Shown here one piece after another: positions 6,616-6,916 of a stretch of DNA of 6,916 bases (positions are counted from its first letter, which is position 1; every line of letters begins with the position of its first letter). The stretch is from Geobacter sp. (lineage in GTDB: Bacteria; Desulfobacterota; Desulfuromonadia; Geobacterales; Pseudopelobacteraceae): contig DAIERH010000122.1 in assembly GCA_027346925.1 (NCBI GenBank), positions 1 through 6,916 on the forward strand, read 5' to 3'. The notes beneath the pieces were generated by a model, which ran no database searches, was not told the origin of the DNA, and saw nothing but the letters and a program-made list of their open reading frames with translations. Both the position numbers and the translations under genes were made by a program.

Positions 6616-6702
6616 GGGCGGCCCCATGTGGCCGCCCTTGGCGCCATTGCCGGCAGGGCGCCCCCCTGGGGTTCAGGGCAACCACACGGGGTTGCCCCTG
6701 CG
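6612..6702 (+). repeat. Compound GC-rich palindromic intergenic repeat (REP/MITE-like)
   Basis: Three successive inverted repeats fill this stretch. The first is an 8-bp all-GC stem, GGGCGGCC (6616-6623) with GGCCGCCC (6630-6637). The second is GGCGCC (6640-6645) with GGCGCC (6657-6662). The third is an 8-bp stem, GGGCAACC (6676-6683) with GGTTGCCC (6690-6697). The outer ends also mirror each other: GTAGGGGC at 6612-6619 against GCCCCTGC at 6695-6702, 7 of 8 positions. The element starts at the stop codon of the membrane-protein gene. It resembles the 'GTAGGGGCG...CGCCCCTAC' palindromes that I recall scattered through some GC-rich bacterial genomes. Only one copy is in this window, so dispersal is inferred. 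Confidence 0.6.
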
Positions 6703-6727
6703 ATTCGTACCATATCCGGTACCTTTC

Positions 6728-6755
6728 GGCAGGATTGCTTCCATCTGCCTTTTTT
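6728..6755 (+). terminator. Probable Rho-independent terminator
   Basis: GGCAG (6728-6732) pairs with CTGCC (6745-6749). Two more pairs, A6734-T6744 and T6735-A6743, extend the stem past a bulged G, leaving a 7-nt loop. Six T residues (6750-6755) follow at once. This is the only stem plus T-tract of good quality in the window, and it would end the transcript coming from pfkA and the membrane-protein gene, 112 nt after the last stop codon. Confidence 0.6.
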
Positions 6756-6764
6756 GCCTATAGA
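6735..6764 (+). promoter_or_regulatory. Possible sigma-70-type promoter for the downstream lipoprotein
   Basis: TTGCTT (6735-6740) and TATAGA (6759-6764) are separated by 18 bp, about 45 nt before the ATG of the lipoprotein. The -10 matches consensus at four of six positions and the -35 at three. It overlaps the probable terminator, which is possible but makes the call tentative. Confidence 0.35.
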
Positions 6765-6779
6765 GCCTGAGAATCAGGC
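6765..6779 (+). promoter_or_regulatory. Perfect 6-bp inverted repeat GCCTGA-gaa-TCAGGC next to the possible -10
   Basis: GCCTGA (6765-6770) and TCAGGC (6774-6779) are exact inverted copies around a 3-nt spacer, immediately after the candidate -10 box. In DNA it could be an operator half-site pair; in RNA, a 5' leader hairpin about 30 nt before the start codon. No known regulator site was recognised. Confidence 0.35.
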
Positions 6780-6808
6780 ATTCCAATCACACCTGCGAGG
6801 TATGCTCC

Positions 6809-6916
6809 ATGAAGACCACGTTTCAAACCATGAAAGACTGTTTCCTGGCAGGGCTCTTTGCCCTGACGGTCCTGTCCGGCTGTGCCACGGTGGATCAGAA
6901 GATCGGGCTGAACTAT
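6809..6916 (+). CDS. Lipoprotein, N-terminal 36 residues only (runs off window)
   Basis: The frame from ATG 6809 encodes a charged start (MKTTFQTMKD), a hydrophobic stretch (FLAGLFALTV), and the lipobox LSGC with C25 and Ala at +2, then 'ATVDQKIGLNY' to the window end. GAGG at 6797-6800 lies 8 nt before the ATG. The mature protein is outside the window, so no function can be given. It is separated from the membrane-protein gene by 193 nt holding a terminator and a possible promoter, so it is likely the start of a new transcription unit. Confidence 0.8.
   Translation, partial: MKTTFQTMKDCFLAGLFALTVLSGCATVDQKIGLNY

Noticed and set aside
6616..6637. The 8-bp GC hairpin after the membrane-protein stop as an intrinsic terminator
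   Set aside because: The stem is strong but only two T residues follow; the stem plus T6 at 6728-6755 is the better terminator, and the hairpin fits the palindromic repeat.
6285..6770. Second + strand frame overlapping the membrane-protein gene
   Set aside because: The translation is Pro/Arg/Gly-rich, runs through the palindromic repeat, and conflicts with a clear PF04020 protein in the other frame.

Overview
The window is a GC-rich, densely packed, one-directional stretch of bacterial chromosome. All seven supportable genes lie on the + strand, most with clear Shine-Dalgarno sites. Protein style (ankyrin/caspase lipoproteins, a PfkA of the 'DCSGMN...PASIDND' type, a PF04020 membrane protein) and the GC-rich palindromic intergenic repeat suggest a Geobacter-like member of the Desulfuromonadales. 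This assignment is from recollection of style, not from a search, and is only moderately certain.

Left part (1-5189): four genes that look like one operon, with gaps of 21, 80 and 19 nt. First is the C-terminal CHAT peptidase domain of a protein that begins outside the window. Next are two paralogous lipoproteins, each made of three ankyrin repeats, a Pro-rich linker and a caspase-like (peptidase C14) domain. Last is a secreted protein with two FlgO/CsgG-like modules and a C-terminal DUF4384 domain. Three consecutive genes therefore encode clan CD cysteine peptidases with intact His/Cys dyads, and at least three of the four products carry export signals. The simplest reading is an envelope-located proteolytic or signalling module: ankyrin repeats as the protein-binding part, caspase and CHAT domains as effectors, and the DUF4384 protein as a probable envelope partner. 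Its biological role (stress response, defence, programmed death or envelope remodelling) cannot be read from the sequence.

Right part (5190-6916): housekeeping-like genes. There is a full-length ATP-type 6-phosphofructokinase (320 aa), then a four-helix membrane protein of the 'phage holin 4_2'/YvlD family. A 193-nt intergenic region follows with a compound palindromic repeat, a probable intrinsic terminator, a possible promoter and a small perfect hairpin. The window ends in the first 36 codons of a new lipoprotein gene.

No tRNA, rRNA, CRISPR array, insertion sequence or clear prophage gene was seen. The long minus-strand open frames are treated as GC-bias shadows of the + strand genes.
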